Shown one piece after another: positions 6,948 through 14,220 of a stretch of DNA of 21,456 nucleotides. The notes beneath the pieces were generated by a model, which was not told where the DNA came from, searched no databases, and saw nothing but the letters and a program-made list of their open reading frames with translations. Location of the stretch: contig JALULB010000303.1 in the NCBI GenBank assembly GCA_027041035.1, forward strand, positions 1-21,456, read 5' to 3'. A program made the position numbers and the translations under genes. Origin of the DNA: Sedimenticola sp. (GTDB taxonomy: Bacteria > Pseudomonadota > Gammaproteobacteria > Chromatiales > Chromatiaceae). Within the stretch, counting starts at the first letter, position 1; each line of letters opens with the position of its first letter.

Positions 6948-7850
6948 ATGCGCATATCCACCGCCTTTATCTTTCAACGTGGCGCCAATGCCATACAGGA
7001 AAAGAGCGCTCAATTGAGTCGCTCGCAGGCGTACATCGCGGCGGGTAAAAAGGTGCTCAGCCCGTCGGACGACCCGGCAGCCGCCGCGCGCATCCTGGAT
7101 CTGAACGGTTTCATCGATACCGCCGAGCAATACCAGAGCAATATCGGTACACTGAAATCCCGCCTGGAGTTGCAGGAATCGACCCTGGATGGCGTCGCCA
7201 ACGTGTTGCAGCGCGCTCATGAACTGGCGGTGCAAGGCAACAACGACACCGTCGGCCCGGAAGGACGGGCCGCGATCGCCGACGAGATCGATGTGTTGAA
7301 CGACCAACTGCTGTCGCTGGCGAACACCCGCGACGCGAATGACGAGTACCTGTTTTCCGGCTTCCAGCGCGACGCCCAGCCGTTCACCCGCGCCGGCGCG
7401 ACCTTCACCTATAACGGCGATCAGGGACAGCGCGAGCTACAGATTGCCGCCGACCGACGCGTCGCCGACGCGAGCAACGGTTTCGATACCTTTATGAAGA
7501 TCCCGGCCAGCGGCGGGGGGTTCCAGGATGCCTTCACCACCTTGCGGAAGCTCAGCGACGATCTGCGCGCCGACAGCACGGTATCGGCCAGCATCGACGA
7601 CATCCAGTTGGCGCTGGACAACACCTTGCGCATACGCACCAAGGGTGGCGCAGGATTGAACACCGTGATCGGTCAGCAGGATGTGAACGAGGGCTTTCTG
7701 GTGTCGATGAAAGCGCGCCTGTCGGAAGAAGAGGATCTGGACTACGCCGAGGCCCTGACGCAATATCAGCAGGACCTGCTCGCCTTGCAGGCCGCGCAGC
7801 AATCGTTCGTGAAGATACAGAACCTGTCGTTGTTCAACTATCTGCAATAG
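6948..7850 (+). CDS. flgL: Flagellar hook-associated protein 3 FlgL
   Basis: FlgL forms the second hook-filament junction ring, between FlgK and the flagellin filament. The protein is 300 aa, close to the E. coli length (317). ATG 6948 follows AGGAG (6937-6941), which overlaps the end of flgK, so the two are translated from one message. The flagellin-like N-terminus reads MRISTAFIFQRGANAIQE and VLSPSDDPAAAARIL. The motif ANTRDANDEYLFSGFQ is typical of FlgL and flagellins, and the C-terminal helix ends QQSFVKIQNLSLFNYLQ. It is transcribed with flgK, presumably from the sigma-28 promoter; no promoter is seen between them. Confidence 0.96.
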   Translation: MRISTAFIFQRGANAIQEKSAQLSRSQAYIAAGKKVLSPSDDPAAAARILDLNGFIDTAEQYQSNIGTLKSRLELQESTLDGVANVLQRAHELAVQGNNDTVGPEGRAAIADEIDVLNDQLLSLANTRDANDEYLFSGFQRDAQPFTRAGATFTYNGDQGQRELQIAADRRVADASNGFDTFMKIPASGGGFQDAFTTLRKLSDDLRADSTVSASIDDIQLALDNTLRIRTKGGAGLNTVIGQQDVNEGFLVSMKARLSEEEDLDYAEALTQYQQDLLALQAAQQSFVKIQNLSLFNYLQ

Positions 7851-7851
7851 C

Positions 7852-7871
7852 GCGTGGTGAATCCGCCACGC
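7852..7871 (+). terminator. Hairpin directly after flgL
   Basis: GCGTGGTG (7852-7859) can pair with CGCCACGC (7864-7871), with one T-G wobble, around an AATC loop. It begins two bases after the flgL stop. No T-run follows (cctgatcc), so it may protect the mRNA 3' end or give only partial termination. Confidence 0.4.
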
Positions 7872-7950
7872 CTGATCCGCGCCGTCAGAGAACCCTCATC
7901 CGCTGCGCTAAACCCGGGATTTGCCGCTCGGGGCCACGCAAACCGTCTGT

Positions 7951-7977
7951 CGCGATCTGTCTCTGTCCGTGATCGCG
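7951..7977. repeat. Inverted repeat upstream of the tpiA promoter
   Basis: CGCGATC (7951-7957) and GATCGCG (7971-7977) are exact inverted 7-bp arms separated by 13 bp, just ahead of the proposed tpiA -35. It could be an operator or a weak hairpin; no regulator can be named. Short GC-rich arms like these can arise by chance. Confidence 0.25.
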
Positions 7978-7989
7978 GCGGCAAGCGAC

Positions 7990-8018
7990 TTGAAAAAAAC
8001 GCCGGCTGCCGCTAAGCT
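7990..8018 (+). promoter_or_regulatory. Putative sigma-70 promoter of tpiA-secG-tRNA-Leu
   Basis: TTGAAA (7990-7995), exactly 17 bp, then TAAGCT (8013-8018). The -35 is 5/6 to consensus and the -10 only 3/6. Predicted start near 8025 leaves about 36 nt before the tpiA ATG. The spacing and position are good, the -10 is poor. Confidence 0.45.
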
Positions 8019-8060
8019 AGCGCGCTCGATTGATTTCCCTTGGATTTGGAGGACAACCCG

Positions 8061-8813
8061 ATGCGTCAGCCGCTGGTCGCCGGAAACTGGAAGATGAATG
8101 GTTCGCGCGCCTCGGTCGCGACCCTGCTGGATGGGCTGAAGGCTGGCGTCGGCGAGGTTCGTAACGCGGAAATGGCGGTCTGCCCTCCTTTTATCTATAT
8201 CCCTCAGGTTCAGGAAGCGTTGCGGGGAACCGCGATTTCCTGGGGTGGGCAGGACGTATCGACCGAGGCATCGGGTGCGTTCACCGGTGAAATCTCGGCG
8301 GCCATGCTGCTCGATTTCGGCTGCACCTATGCGATCGTCGGGCATTCCGAGCGGCGCACCTTGCATGGCGAGAGCGACGAGTTGGTGGCGAAAAAATTCG
8401 CCGTGGCACGCGCCGCTGGACTGAAGCCCATCCTGTGCATTGGTGAAACGCTGGAAGAGCGCGAACAGGGCATCACCGAACAGGTCTGCGCGCGGCAACT
8501 CGACGCGGTGATCGAGCTCGAGGGTGTCGCGGCGCTGGCGGATGGCGTTATCGCCTATGAGCCGGTATGGGCGATCGGTACCGGTAAGGTTGCCAGTCCC
8601 GAGCAGGCTCAGGATGTGCATGCGTTCATTCGCGGCAGGGTCGCGGCTTTGGATAACGCGGTGGCGGAAGGTCTGCGCATCCTCTATGGCGGCAGCATGA
8701 AGCCGGGCAATGCCGCGGAATTGCTCGCCAAGCCGGATATCGATGGTGGCCTGATCGGCGGTGCATCGTTGAAGGCGGAAGATTTTCTCGGTATTGGCCT
8801 GGCGGCCAACTGA
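8061..8813 (+). CDS. tpiA: Triosephosphate isomerase
   Basis: TpiA interconverts dihydroxyacetone phosphate and glyceraldehyde 3-phosphate in glycolysis and gluconeogenesis, as a cytosolic TIM-barrel dimer. At 250 aa it has the normal length. ATG 8061 follows GGAGG (8048-8052) at 8 bases. All key residues are present: substrate-binding Lys11 in AGNWKMNG, catalytic His95 in VGHSERR, catalytic base Glu167 in AYEPVWAIGTG, and the phosphate-binding loop YGGSMKPGN. An in-frame reading upstream of 8061 has no family support. The downstream gene secG follows after 22 bp with no terminator, implying cotranscription. Confidence 0.97.
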   Translation: MRQPLVAGNWKMNGSRASVATLLDGLKAGVGEVRNAEMAVCPPFIYIPQVQEALRGTAISWGGQDVSTEASGAFTGEISAAMLLDFGCTYAIVGHSERRTLHGESDELVAKKFAVARAAGLKPILCIGETLEEREQGITEQVCARQLDAVIELEGVAALADGVIAYEPVWAIGTGKVASPEQAQDVHAFIRGRVAALDNAVAEGLRILYGGSMKPGNAAELLAKPDIDGGLIGGASLKAEDFLGIGLAAN

Positions 8814-8835
8814 CTCTTAAACTTCGGATAACTTG

Positions 8836-9249
8836 ATGCAAACGATTCTTGTAGTCATCCATCTGGTGCTGGCCCTGGGTGTCATCGGCCTGGTGCTGAT
8901 TCAGCATGGCAAGGGCGCCGATGCGGGCGCGGCGTTCGGTAGCGGGGCTTCGGCCACGGTGTTCGGTGCGCAGGGCGCGGGTTCATTCCTGAGTCGCGCC
9001 ACGGCTCTGCTGGCGACGGCGTTTTTCCTGACCAGTCTGGCGCTTGCGTATTACGCGATGCAAACGCGGACGCAGGGCGGTTTGATGGACGTGTCGGATG
9101 ACGGCGTCGGCATCCGGCCATTGGAGAAGCCTGTCGAAGCGCCCGCCGCTTCCGATGTTCCGTTGGCTGTTCCGCCGGTAGAAGCGCCGGCCGCCAAGAA
9201 TGGCGCCCCGGTTTCCGACCTTCCTTCGATCCCGGTGGGAGACAAATAG
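8836..9249 (+). CDS. secG: Preprotein translocase subunit SecG
   Basis: SecG is the small, non-essential subunit of the SecYEG channel that speeds SecA-driven export across the inner membrane. The 137-aa product has two transmembrane segments, about residues 2-22 (ILVVIHLVLALGVIGLVLI) and 54-74 (ATALLATAFFLTSLALAYY). The conserved loop between them reads QHGKGADAGAAFGSGAS. After residue 90 comes a Pro/Ala/Val-rich tail that makes it longer than E. coli SecG (110 aa); such tails vary among relatives. Start ATG 8836; an in-frame TTG directly before it is less likely. The ribosome binding site is weak. The tRNA-Leu begins 7 bp after its stop. Confidence 0.95.
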   Translation: MQTILVVIHLVLALGVIGLVLIQHGKGADAGAAFGSGASATVFGAQGAGSFLSRATALLATAFFLTSLALAYYAMQTRTQGGLMDVSDDGVGIRPLEKPVEAPAASDVPLAVPPVEAPAAKNGAPVSDLPSIPVGDK

Positions 9250-9256
9250 TTTATTA

Positions 9257-9341
9257 GCCGATGTGGTGGAATTGGTAGACACGCCGTCTTGAGGGGGCGG
9301 TGGCGCGAGCCGTGCCGGTTCAAGTCCGGCCATCGGCACCA
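9257..9341 (+). tRNA. tRNA-Leu (anticodon GAG)
   Basis: An 85-nt class II tRNA with encoded CCA. The acceptor stem GCCGATG (9257-9263) pairs with CATCGGC (9331-9337), followed by A-CCA (9338-9341). The D-arm contains GTGGAATTGGTAGACACG, as in leucine tRNAs. The anticodon stem CCGTC/GGGCGG region closes a 7-nt loop TTGAGGG-like around anticodon GAG at 9291-9293, which reads CUU/CUC codons. A variable arm follows (tggcgcgagccgt), then the T-loop GGTTCAAGTCC. It lies 7 bp after secG, the same neighbour as leuU in E. coli, and is probably cut from the tpiA-secG transcript. Confidence 0.97.
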
Positions 9342-9350
9342 AATCAGTGG

Positions 9351-9386
9351 AACGGTATTCGGGGTTTTCCCGGATACCGTTTTTTT
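9351..9386 (+). terminator. Strong intrinsic terminator after tRNA-Leu
   Basis: A 13-bp stem (9351-9363 with 9369-9381, AACGGTATTCGGG/CCCGGATACCGTT, one T-G wobble), a GTTTT loop and a seven-T run ending at 9386. It separates the tpiA-secG-tRNA unit from the nuo operon. Confidence 0.93.
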
Positions 9387-9447
9387 ATGAGCCTAGCAAA
9401 TCAAGCTAAGTAATTGAATATAAAGGGCTTGGTCGGAATTATCCAGC

Positions 9448-9477
9448 TTGACACATAGCTGCTCGCTGACATAGACT
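9448..9477 (+). promoter_or_regulatory. Putative sigma-70 promoter of the nuo operon
   Basis: A consensus TTGACA (9448-9453), an 18-bp spacer and TAGACT (9472-9477, 4/6). It lies between the upstream terminator and nuoA, the only region that can hold the operon's main promoter. Predicted start near 9484 leaves a leader of about 125 nt. AT-rich DNA upstream (9398-9424) could be an UP-type or regulator-binding region; I see no FNR- or ArcA-type site with confidence. Confidence 0.55.
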
Positions 9478-9483
9478 TTTGCC

Positions 9484-9608
9484 TTCGGATTCCGCTGGAG
9501 CGGGTTCGCCCTGACCGACCTGGTCGTGTTGGATGGTGGATTTTAACGGATTCCACATAGAGAGATAACGAGCAGACCGCCAACGGTACTGCTCAGTTTG
9601 GGGGAGCT
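9484..9608 (+). promoter_or_regulatory. Structured 5' leader of the nuo operon
   Basis: This untranslated stretch contains several potential small hairpins: CCGCT-GG-AGCGG (9492-9503), GGG-TTCG-CCC, CGACC-T-GGTCG, and GTGGA/TCCAC near 9536-9556. It also carries a near-exact direct repeat, CGGATTCCGC (9486-9495) and CGGATTCCAC (9547-9556). It matches no riboswitch class I know. It ends with a GGGGAG ribosome binding site unusually close (2 bases) to the nuoA ATG. Confidence 0.3.
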
Positions 9609-9965
9609 ATGCTGGAAGGCTATTTGCCTATACTCGTATTCCTTGGTGTCGGTACCTTTATCGGCGCCGCGGCAATCGCTATCGGCTTCATTATGGGTCC
9701 GCATCGGCCGGACAGTGAAAAACTCTCGCCTTACGAATGCGGCTTCGAGGCCTTCGAAGACACCCGCATGAAATTCGATGTGCGCTATTACCTGGTCGCC
9801 ATCCTGTTCATCATCTTCGATCTGGAGATAGCTTTTTTGTTTCCGTGGGCCGTCGTGCTGGAGAAGATCGGTGTCGTCGGCTTGGTGGCAATGGCCGTGT
9901 TCCTCGGTATTCTGGTCATTGGTTTCATTTATGAATGGAAGAAAGGAGCGCTGGAATGGGAGTAG
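9609..9965 (+). CDS. nuoA: NADH-quinone oxidoreductase subunit A
   Basis: NuoA is a small membrane-arm subunit of complex I near the quinone site, homologous to mitochondrial ND3. The 118-aa protein has three transmembrane helices. Its conserved loop reads [20 protein letters not shown], including the redox-state-sensitive loop cysteine, and helix 2 has [20 protein letters not shown] with the conserved acidic pair. It is shorter than E. coli NuoA (147 aa), a length usual outside the enterics. It is the first gene of the operon, and its end overlaps nuoB by 10 bp, implying translational coupling. Confidence 0.96.
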   Translation: MLEGYLPILVFLGVGTFIGAAAIAIGFIMGPHRPDSEKLSPYECGFEAFEDTRMKFDVRYYLVAILFIIFDLEIAFLFPWAVVLEKIGVVGLVAMAVFLGILVIGFIYEWKKGALEWE

Positions 9966-10432
9966 AAGGGCTGCTCGAAAAAGGTTTCGTCACGACATCG
10001 GCCGACAAGCTCATCAACTGGGCGAGAACCGGTTCGATGTGGTCGATGACCTTCGGTCTGGCTTGCTGCGCGGTCGAGATGATGCACGCGGCGGCCTCCC
10101 GCTATGACCTTGATCGCTTCGGCATGATCTTTCGTCCGAGTCCGCGTCAGTCCGACGTGATGATCGTCGCTGGCACGCTGGTCAACAAGATGGCTCCGGC
10201 GTTGCGTAAGGTCTACGACCAGATGGCCGAACCGCGCTGGGTGATTTCGATGGGTTCTTGCGCCAATGGCGGTGGTTACTACCACTACTCCTACGCCGTG
10301 GTGCGCGGTTGCGACCGTATCGTGCCGGTCGACATCTATGTGCCGGGTTGTCCGCCGACGGCCGAGGCCCTGGTCTACGGCATCATCCAGTTGCAGAACA
10401 AGATCAAACGCACCAACACGATTGCGCGTTAG
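9956..10432 (+). CDS. nuoB: NADH-quinone oxidoreductase subunit B
   Basis: NuoB carries the terminal [4Fe-4S] cluster N2, which passes electrons to quinone at the junction of the two arms. The 158-aa protein has all four ligands: Cys37 and Cys38 ([10 protein letters not shown]), Cys102 ([10 protein letters not shown]) and Cys132 ([11 protein letters not shown]). ATG 9956 lies inside the end of nuoA and has AAAGGAG (9942-9948) 7 bases upstream. It gives the family N-terminus [19 protein letters not shown]. It lacks the extended termini of E. coli NuoB (220 aa), resembling the mitochondrial PSST subunit in length. Confidence 0.97.
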   Translation: MGVEGLLEKGFVTTSADKLINWARTGSMWSMTFGLACCAVEMMHAAASRYDLDRFGMIFRPSPRQSDVMIVAGTLVNKMAPALRKVYDQMAEPRWVISMGSCANGGGYYHYSYAVVRGCDRIVPVDIYVPGCPPTAEALVYGIIQLQNKIKRTNTIAR

Positions 10433-10441
10433 GACGAGAGC

Positions 10442-11158
10442 ATGACGAGCACACCCGAAGAACGTCTGGATGATCTGAGCGCGGCGCTGACAGAGGTGCT
10501 CGGCGAATTCGATACCTCGTTGCAGCGTGCCCTCGGTGAATTGACGCTAACGGTGCCGCGTGCCGACTGGTCGCGAGTGGCGCCGATGCTGCGCGATCAC
10601 GAAGATCTGTTGATGGAGGAATGCATCGATGTCTGCGGCGTCGACTACGCGGGCTATGGTGAATCCGAGTGGGAGACGCATGCGTCGGGCGTGGGCTTCA
10701 GTCGCGCGGTGGAACGTCATGCATCCTTCGGTCAACTGGATACCGATCGCTTTGCCGTCGTCTATCATCTGCTCTCGGTGACACGCAACGTGCGTCTTCG
10801 GGTGAAGGTGTTCGTCGATGAGACCGATCCGATCGTGGACTCCATGGTCGACGTCTGGGCTGGTGTCAACTGGTTCGAGCGCGAGGCCTTCGATCTGTAT
10901 GGCATTCTGTTCAGTGGTCATCCCGATCTGCGCCGCATCCTGACGGACTACGGTTTTATCGGCCACCCCTTCCGCAAGGATTTTCCGCTTACCGGCGAGG
11001 TTGAAATGCGCTATGACCCGGAGCTGCGTCGCGTGGTTTACGAACCGACGCGAATCGACCCGCGTGTTCTGACACCGAAAGTCATACGTCATTCACAGTC
11101 GGAGGCCACTCCGTTGGTGGATGCCGCCGAGCCCGAAGGGGATGGCGACGATGCCTGA
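10442..11158 (+). CDS. nuoC: NADH-quinone oxidoreductase subunit C
   Basis: NuoC is a structural subunit of the connecting module, homologous to the 30-kDa mitochondrial subunit, with no cofactor. The 238-aa product carries the family signature [20 protein letters not shown], continued by [20 protein letters not shown] and EMRYD. Here it is a separate gene, unlike the fused nuoCD of E. coli. The N-terminal 45 residues are acidic and variable, and the C-terminal tail is also acidic ([12 protein letters not shown]). Its last 8 bp overlap the start of nuoD. Confidence 0.96.
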   Translation: MTSTPEERLDDLSAALTEVLGEFDTSLQRALGELTLTVPRADWSRVAPMLRDHEDLLMEECIDVCGVDYAGYGESEWETHASGVGFSRAVERHASFGQLDTDRFAVVYHLLSVTRNVRLRVKVFVDETDPIVDSMVDVWAGVNWFEREAFDLYGILFSGHPDLRRILTDYGFIGHPFRKDFPLTGEVEMRYDPELRRVVYEPTRIDPRVLTPKVIRHSQSEATPLVDAAEPEGDGDDA

Positions 11159-12404
11159 GATCCGTAACTACACCCTGAATTTTGGTCCGCAGCACCCGGC
11201 GGCGCATGGCGTGTTGCGCCTCGTGCTGGAGATGGACGGCGAGGTTATAGAACGCGCGGATCCGCATGTCGGTCTGTTGCATCGTGGTACCGAGAAGCTC
11301 GCCGAATCCAAGCCGTACAATCACAGCATCGGCTACATGGATCGTCTCGATTATGTCTCGATGATGTGCAGCGAGCACGGCTATGTATTGGCAATAGAGA
11401 AATTACTCGGTATCGAGGCGCCACTGCGCGCCCAGTACATCCGTGTGATGTTCGACGAGATCACGCGCATCCTGAATCATCTGATGTGGCTGGGCACGCA
11501 CGCGCTGGATGTCGGCGCGATGACGGTGTTTCTCTACTGCTTCAGGGAGCGCGAGGATCTGATGGATTGCTACGAGGCGGTCTCCGGCGCGCGCATGCAT
11601 GCAACCTATTACCGCCCCGGTGGCGTGTATCGCGATCTTCCCGAGCAGATGCCCAGCTTCACGTCGAGCAATCTGAAGAACGACAGCAAGCTGGAACGCT
11701 TGAACGCCAACCGGCAGGGTTCGTTGCTCGATTTCATCGAGGATTTTACCAACCGCTTCCCCGGTTATATCGATGAATACGAAACCCTGTTGACGGACAA
11801 CCGTATCTGGAAGCAGCGCACCGTCGATATCGGCGTGGTGACGCCCGAGCGTGCCAAGCAGCTTGGTTTCAGCGGGCCGATGATTCGCGGCTCCGGTATC
11901 GCCTGGGATCTGCGTAAGAAACAGCCCTACGAAGTTTACGATCGCGTCGATTTCGATATCCCGATCGGGCGTAATGGCGATTGTTACGACCGCTACCTGG
12001 TGCGCGTCGAGGAGATGCGCCAATCGAATCGCATCATCCGGCAATGCGTGGAGTGGCTGCGCGCCAACCCGGGTCCGGTGATGCTGGAAGATCACAAGAT
12101 CACGCCACCGAAGCGTGTCGAGATGAAGGATGACATGGAATCCCTGATCCATCATTTCAAGCTGTTCACCGAAGGCTACTGCCCGCCGGCCGGCGAGGTT
12201 TACGCGGCCGTCGAGGCGCCGAAGGGCGAGTTTGGTTGCTACATCATTTCGGACGGCGCGAACAAACCCTTTCGCTTGAAGATTCGCGCGCCGGGTTTCG
12301 CGCATATCTCGGCGATGAACGAGATGACCAAGGGCCACATGCTGGCCGATGTGGTGGCGGTGATAGGCACCATGGACGTGGTATTTGGCGAGATCGACCG
12401 GTAA
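11151..12404 (+). CDS. nuoD: NADH-quinone oxidoreductase subunit D
   Basis: NuoD (49-kDa subunit homologue) forms, with NuoB, the quinone-reduction pocket and descends from the large subunit of [NiFe] hydrogenases. The 417-aa protein begins [20 protein letters not shown], whose HPAAHG motif contains the quinone-site histidine. Further family blocks are [27 protein letters not shown] and [20 protein letters not shown], and it ends [11 protein letters not shown] 11151 is preceded by GAAGGGG (11135-11141); ATG 11142 would add three residues and is possible. No frameshift is seen. Confidence 0.97.
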   Translation: MPEIRNYTLNFGPQHPAAHGVLRLVLEMDGEVIERADPHVGLLHRGTEKLAESKPYNHSIGYMDRLDYVSMMCSEHGYVLAIEKLLGIEAPLRAQYIRVMFDEITRILNHLMWLGTHALDVGAMTVFLYCFREREDLMDCYEAVSGARMHATYYRPGGVYRDLPEQMPSFTSSNLKNDSKLERLNANRQGSLLDFIEDFTNRFPGYIDEYETLLTDNRIWKQRTVDIGVVTPERAKQLGFSGPMIRGSGIAWDLRKKQPYEVYDRVDFDIPIGRNGDCYDRYLVRVEEMRQSNRIIRQCVEWLRANPGPVMLEDHKITPPKRVEMKDDMESLIHHFKLFTEGYCPPAGEVYAAVEAPKGEFGCYIISDGANKPFRLKIRAPGFAHISAMNEMTKGHMLADVVAVIGTMDVVFGEIDR

Positions 12405-12411
12405 ACAGACG

Positions 12412-12912
12412 ATGAATGCAGCAACTGACAAGAATAGCCTGTTTGACGCGCGGATCCGCGCGGAGATCGACCACTGGATCGCCAAGTATCCGCCCGAGTG
12501 GAAGCAGGGCGCCTGCATGGCCGCGTTGCGTATCGTGCAGGATGCCAATGGTGGTTGGCTGAGCAACGAGTTGATGGATGATGTTGCCAGCTATCTGGAC
12601 ATGCCGCCGATCGCCGTCTACGAAGTGGCCACCTTCTATTCGATGTATGAGCTGAAGCCGGTCGGCAAGCACAAGGTGTGTGTTTGCACCAATGTTTCGT
12701 GCATGCTGAACGGTTGTGACCGCATTGTCGAACATCTTGAAGGCCGCCTCGGCATCAAGTTCGGCGAGGTCACCGAGGACGGACGATTTTCCCTCAAGGA
12801 AGTCGAGTGTCTGGGGGCCTGTGGTGGCGCGCCGATGCTTCAGATTGGCAATAAATACTATGAGAATCTGACCCCCGAACTGGTCGATTCCATTCTGGAC
12901 GGACTGGAGTAA
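12412..12912 (+). CDS. nuoE: NADH-quinone oxidoreductase subunit E
   Basis: NuoE (24-kDa subunit homologue) holds the [2Fe-2S] cluster N1a next to the flavin in the NADH dehydrogenase module. At 166 aa it equals the E. coli length. The four ligands are visible as C92-x4-C97 (CTNVSC) and C133-x3-C137 (CLGACGG). Other family blocks are [19 protein letters not shown] and [15 protein letters not shown]. It starts 7 bp after nuoD, and its last codons contain the GGAG that serves nuoF. Confidence 0.97.
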   Translation: MNAATDKNSLFDARIRAEIDHWIAKYPPEWKQGACMAALRIVQDANGGWLSNELMDDVASYLDMPPIAVYEVATFYSMYELKPVGKHKVCVCTNVSCMLNGCDRIVEHLEGRLGIKFGEVTEDGRFSLKEVECLGACGGAPMLQIGNKYYENLTPELVDSILDGLE

Positions 12913-12914
12913 GC

Positions 12915-14192
12915 ATGGCAAACGAGGTCTGTTTCCGCACCTTGCACCGCGATCGTTCGTGGACGCTGGAGGTGTACGAGTCCGAGGGTGGCTACGAGGC
13001 GCTGAAGAAGGTGCTCGCGGGTGACTGGTCGCCCGCCGAGGTCGTCGATCTGGTGAAGAAGTCCGGCCTGCGTGGCCGCGGTGGCGCGGGTTTCCCGACC
13101 GGGATAAAGTGGAGCTTCATCAGTCGCGACATGCCGGGCGACAAGTATATCGTGTGTAACTCGGATGAAGGCGAACCGGGCACGTTCAAGGACCGGGATA
13201 TCCTGCGTTATAACCCGCATGCGTTGATCGAAGGCATGATCATCGCCGGCTATGTAATCAACGCGGTGGCGGGTTACAACTATATTCGCGGCGAGTTCTG
13301 GGAGCCTTATGAGCGTTTCGAGGCGGCGCTGGAAGAAGCGCGTCAGGCCGGCTATCTGGGCAAGGATATCCTGGGTAGCGGTTATGACTACGATCTGCAT
13401 ACCCATCTCGGCGCCGGCGCGTATATCTGCGGCGAGGAGACCGCGCTGCTGGAATCCATCGAGGGCAAGAAGGGTCAGCCGCGTTTCAAGCCGCCGTTTC
13501 CCGCGCAGTTCGGCCTGTTTGGACGACCGACAATCATCAATAACACGGAAAGCCTGGCTTCCATTCCGGACATACTGCGCCAGGGGCCGGACTGGTTTCG
13601 TGAACTGGGCGTCGAGAACAGCGGAGGCAGCAAGCTGTTTTCGGTTTCCGGCAACGTGAACCGACCGGGCAATTTCGAGGTGCCACTGGGTACCTCGTTT
13701 GCCGAATTGCTGGAGATGGCCGGTGGGGTTACCGAGGGCCGCAAGCTGAAGGCGGTGATTCCAGGCGGTTCATCGGCGCCAGTGATTCCAGGCGAACAGA
13801 TGATGGATCTGAACATGGATTACGATGCCATCCAGAACGCGGGTTCGATGCTGGGTTCGGGCGCGGTGATCGTGATGGACGACAGCAATTGCATGGTGAA
13901 GGTGCTGGATCGCATGTCCTACTTCTATCACGAGGAATCCTGCGGCCAATGCACGCCCTGTCGTGAAGGCACGGGCTGGCTGTACCGCGTGGTGCATCGT
14001 ATCGAGACCGGTCGTGGTCGGCAGGAGGATCTGGATCTGCTCGACGATGTCGCCGCGCGTATCGCCGGACGCACGATCTGCGCCCTGGGTGACGCGGCGG
14101 CGATGCCGGTGCAGGGGATGCTGAAACATTATCGCGATGAATTCCAGTATCACATCGACCACAAGAAATGCATGGTGGGAGCTGGCGGCTGA
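12915..14192 (+). CDS. nuoF: NADH-quinone oxidoreductase subunit F (FMN/NADH-binding)
   Basis: NuoF (51-kDa subunit homologue) binds NADH and FMN and starts electron entry into complex I. The 425-aa protein has the FMN/NADH glycine-rich loop [10 protein letters not shown] (residues 54-63), then [15 protein letters not shown] and [19 protein letters not shown]. The [4Fe-4S] cluster N3 ligands are Cys343, Cys346 and Cys349 ([14 protein letters not shown]) with Cys389 ([12 protein letters not shown]). The start ATG 12915 lies 2 bp after the nuoE stop, with GGAG (12906-12909) inside the end of nuoE. Confidence 0.98.
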   Translation: MANEVCFRTLHRDRSWTLEVYESEGGYEALKKVLAGDWSPAEVVDLVKKSGLRGRGGAGFPTGIKWSFISRDMPGDKYIVCNSDEGEPGTFKDRDILRYNPHALIEGMIIAGYVINAVAGYNYIRGEFWEPYERFEAALEEARQAGYLGKDILGSGYDYDLHTHLGAGAYICGEETALLESIEGKKGQPRFKPPFPAQFGLFGRPTIINNTESLASIPDILRQGPDWFRELGVENSGGSKLFSVSGNVNRPGNFEVPLGTSFAELLEMAGGVTEGRKLKAVIPGGSSAPVIPGEQMMDLNMDYDAIQNAGSMLGSGAVIVMDDSNCMVKVLDRMSYFYHEESCGQCTPCREGTGWLYRVVHRIETGRGRQEDLDLLDDVAARIAGRTICALGDAAAMPVQGMLKHYRDEFQYHIDHKKCMVGAGG

Positions 14193-14220
14193 TCGAGGCT
14201 GACCGGAGAGAAACAAAAGC

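Noticed and set aside
9585..9596. A second MITE end (ggtactgctcag) in the nuo leader
   Set aside because: It resembles the MITE terminus with one base missing, but has no partner inverted repeat or target duplication nearby. It is probably chance.
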